DNA of 6,741 nucleotides from Candidatus Nitrotoga sp. CP45 (GTDB taxonomy: Bacteria; Bacteroidota; Bacteroidia; Flavobacteriales; Flavobacteriaceae), in contig CALQCV020000108.1 of assembly GCA_943329165.2 (NCBI GenBank), positions 1-6,741 of the forward strand. The letters are read 5' to 3'. The stretch's first letter is position 1, and each line of letters starts with the position of its first letter. Positions 6,446-6,741 of the stretch are shown in pieces. The position numbers and the translations under genes are program-made. The notes under the pieces are model-generated. The model had not been told where the DNA came from. It searched no databases and was given only the letters and a program-made list of their open reading frames with translations.

Positions 6446-6721
6446 ATGGCATTAAATATTAAACCTCTTTCTGACAGAGTTATTATTGAACCCGCAGCCG
6501 CTGAAACGCAAACAGCTTCAGGAATTATTATTCCTGATACGGCAAAGGAAAAACCACAAAAAGGAACTGTTGTAGCAGTAGGAAACGGTAAAAAAGACGA
6601 ACCATTGACAGTGAAAGTTGGCGATATTGTTCTTTACGGAAAATACGCTGGAACTGATTTAAAGTTCAACGGGAAAGATTATCTAATAATGCGCGAGGAT
6701 GATATTCTTGCAATTATTTAA
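6446..6721 (+). CDS. groES: Co-chaperonin GroES (Hsp10)
   Basis: Forms the heptameric lid of the GroEL folding chamber in the cytoplasm. The complete 91-residue protein begins [20 protein letters not shown], the standard GroES start, and carries the mobile loop with the GroEL-binding tripeptide region [16 protein letters not shown] (about 25-40), then the conserved [24 protein letters not shown] and [13 protein letters not shown] blocks. Length and all conserved blocks are normal. The window ends 20 bases after the stop codon, and groEL is expected next as the partner in the same operon. The gene follows the secG terminator and the sigma-54-like site at 6391-6406; its leader is A-rich with no clear Shine-Dalgarno sequence, as is usual in Bacteroidota. 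Confidence 0.98.
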   Translation: MALNIKPLSDRVIIEPAAAETQTASGIIIPDTAKEKPQKGTVVAVGNGKKDEPLTVKVGDIVLYGKYAGTDLKFNGKDYLIMREDDILAII

Positions 6722-6741
6722 TTTGGTATTAAAAAAATAAA

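Overview
The window is AT-rich, with coding-dense Bacteroidota chromosome that looks like a flavobacterium (Flavobacterium or a close relative). The signs are the gene content and order, Bacteroidota-type promoter elements (TAnnTTTG) in place of E. coli -35/-10 boxes, A-rich leaders without clear Shine-Dalgarno sequences, and a lipoprotein with an acidic stretch just after the lipidated cysteine. There is no sign of phage, insertion sequence, CRISPR or recent large-scale transfer.

Layout: the left 641 bases are the first 213 codons of topA (DNA topoisomerase I) on the minus strand, cut by the window edge. A 340-base divergent intergenic region follows, with one good promoter candidate for the rightward genes and a -7 element for topA. 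All genes to the right are on the plus strand: miaB (tRNA methylthiotransferase); a 93-base gap with a long imperfect hairpin; a sigma-54 enhancer-binding regulator that has no sensor domain; a predicted surface lipoprotein with YD-like beta repeats; lptE (LPS-assembly lipoprotein); an uncharacterised protein with a C-terminal TPR-like segment; secG; a strong intrinsic terminator; and groES, complete, with groEL expected just beyond the window.

How they fit together: lptE, the TPR-like gene and secG are packed 9 and 3 bases apart and end at the terminator, so they are very likely one transcript serving the cell envelope (LPS export and protein secretion). The regulator lies two genes upstream of lptE and may be co-transcribed with it. 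The short region between the terminator and groES has no TAnnTTTG element but has a TGGCAC-type sequence that resembles a sigma-54 promoter with an imperfect -12 element. This suggests, but does not prove, that the clustered sigma-54 activator controls the chaperonin operon.

Most genes here are ordinary housekeeping genes. The points worth a second look are the possible sigma-54 control of groES, the sensor-less activator with its long acidic linker, the hairpin just before its start codon, and the lipoprotein gene lying between the regulator and lptE. I found no clear evidence for an entirely new system.
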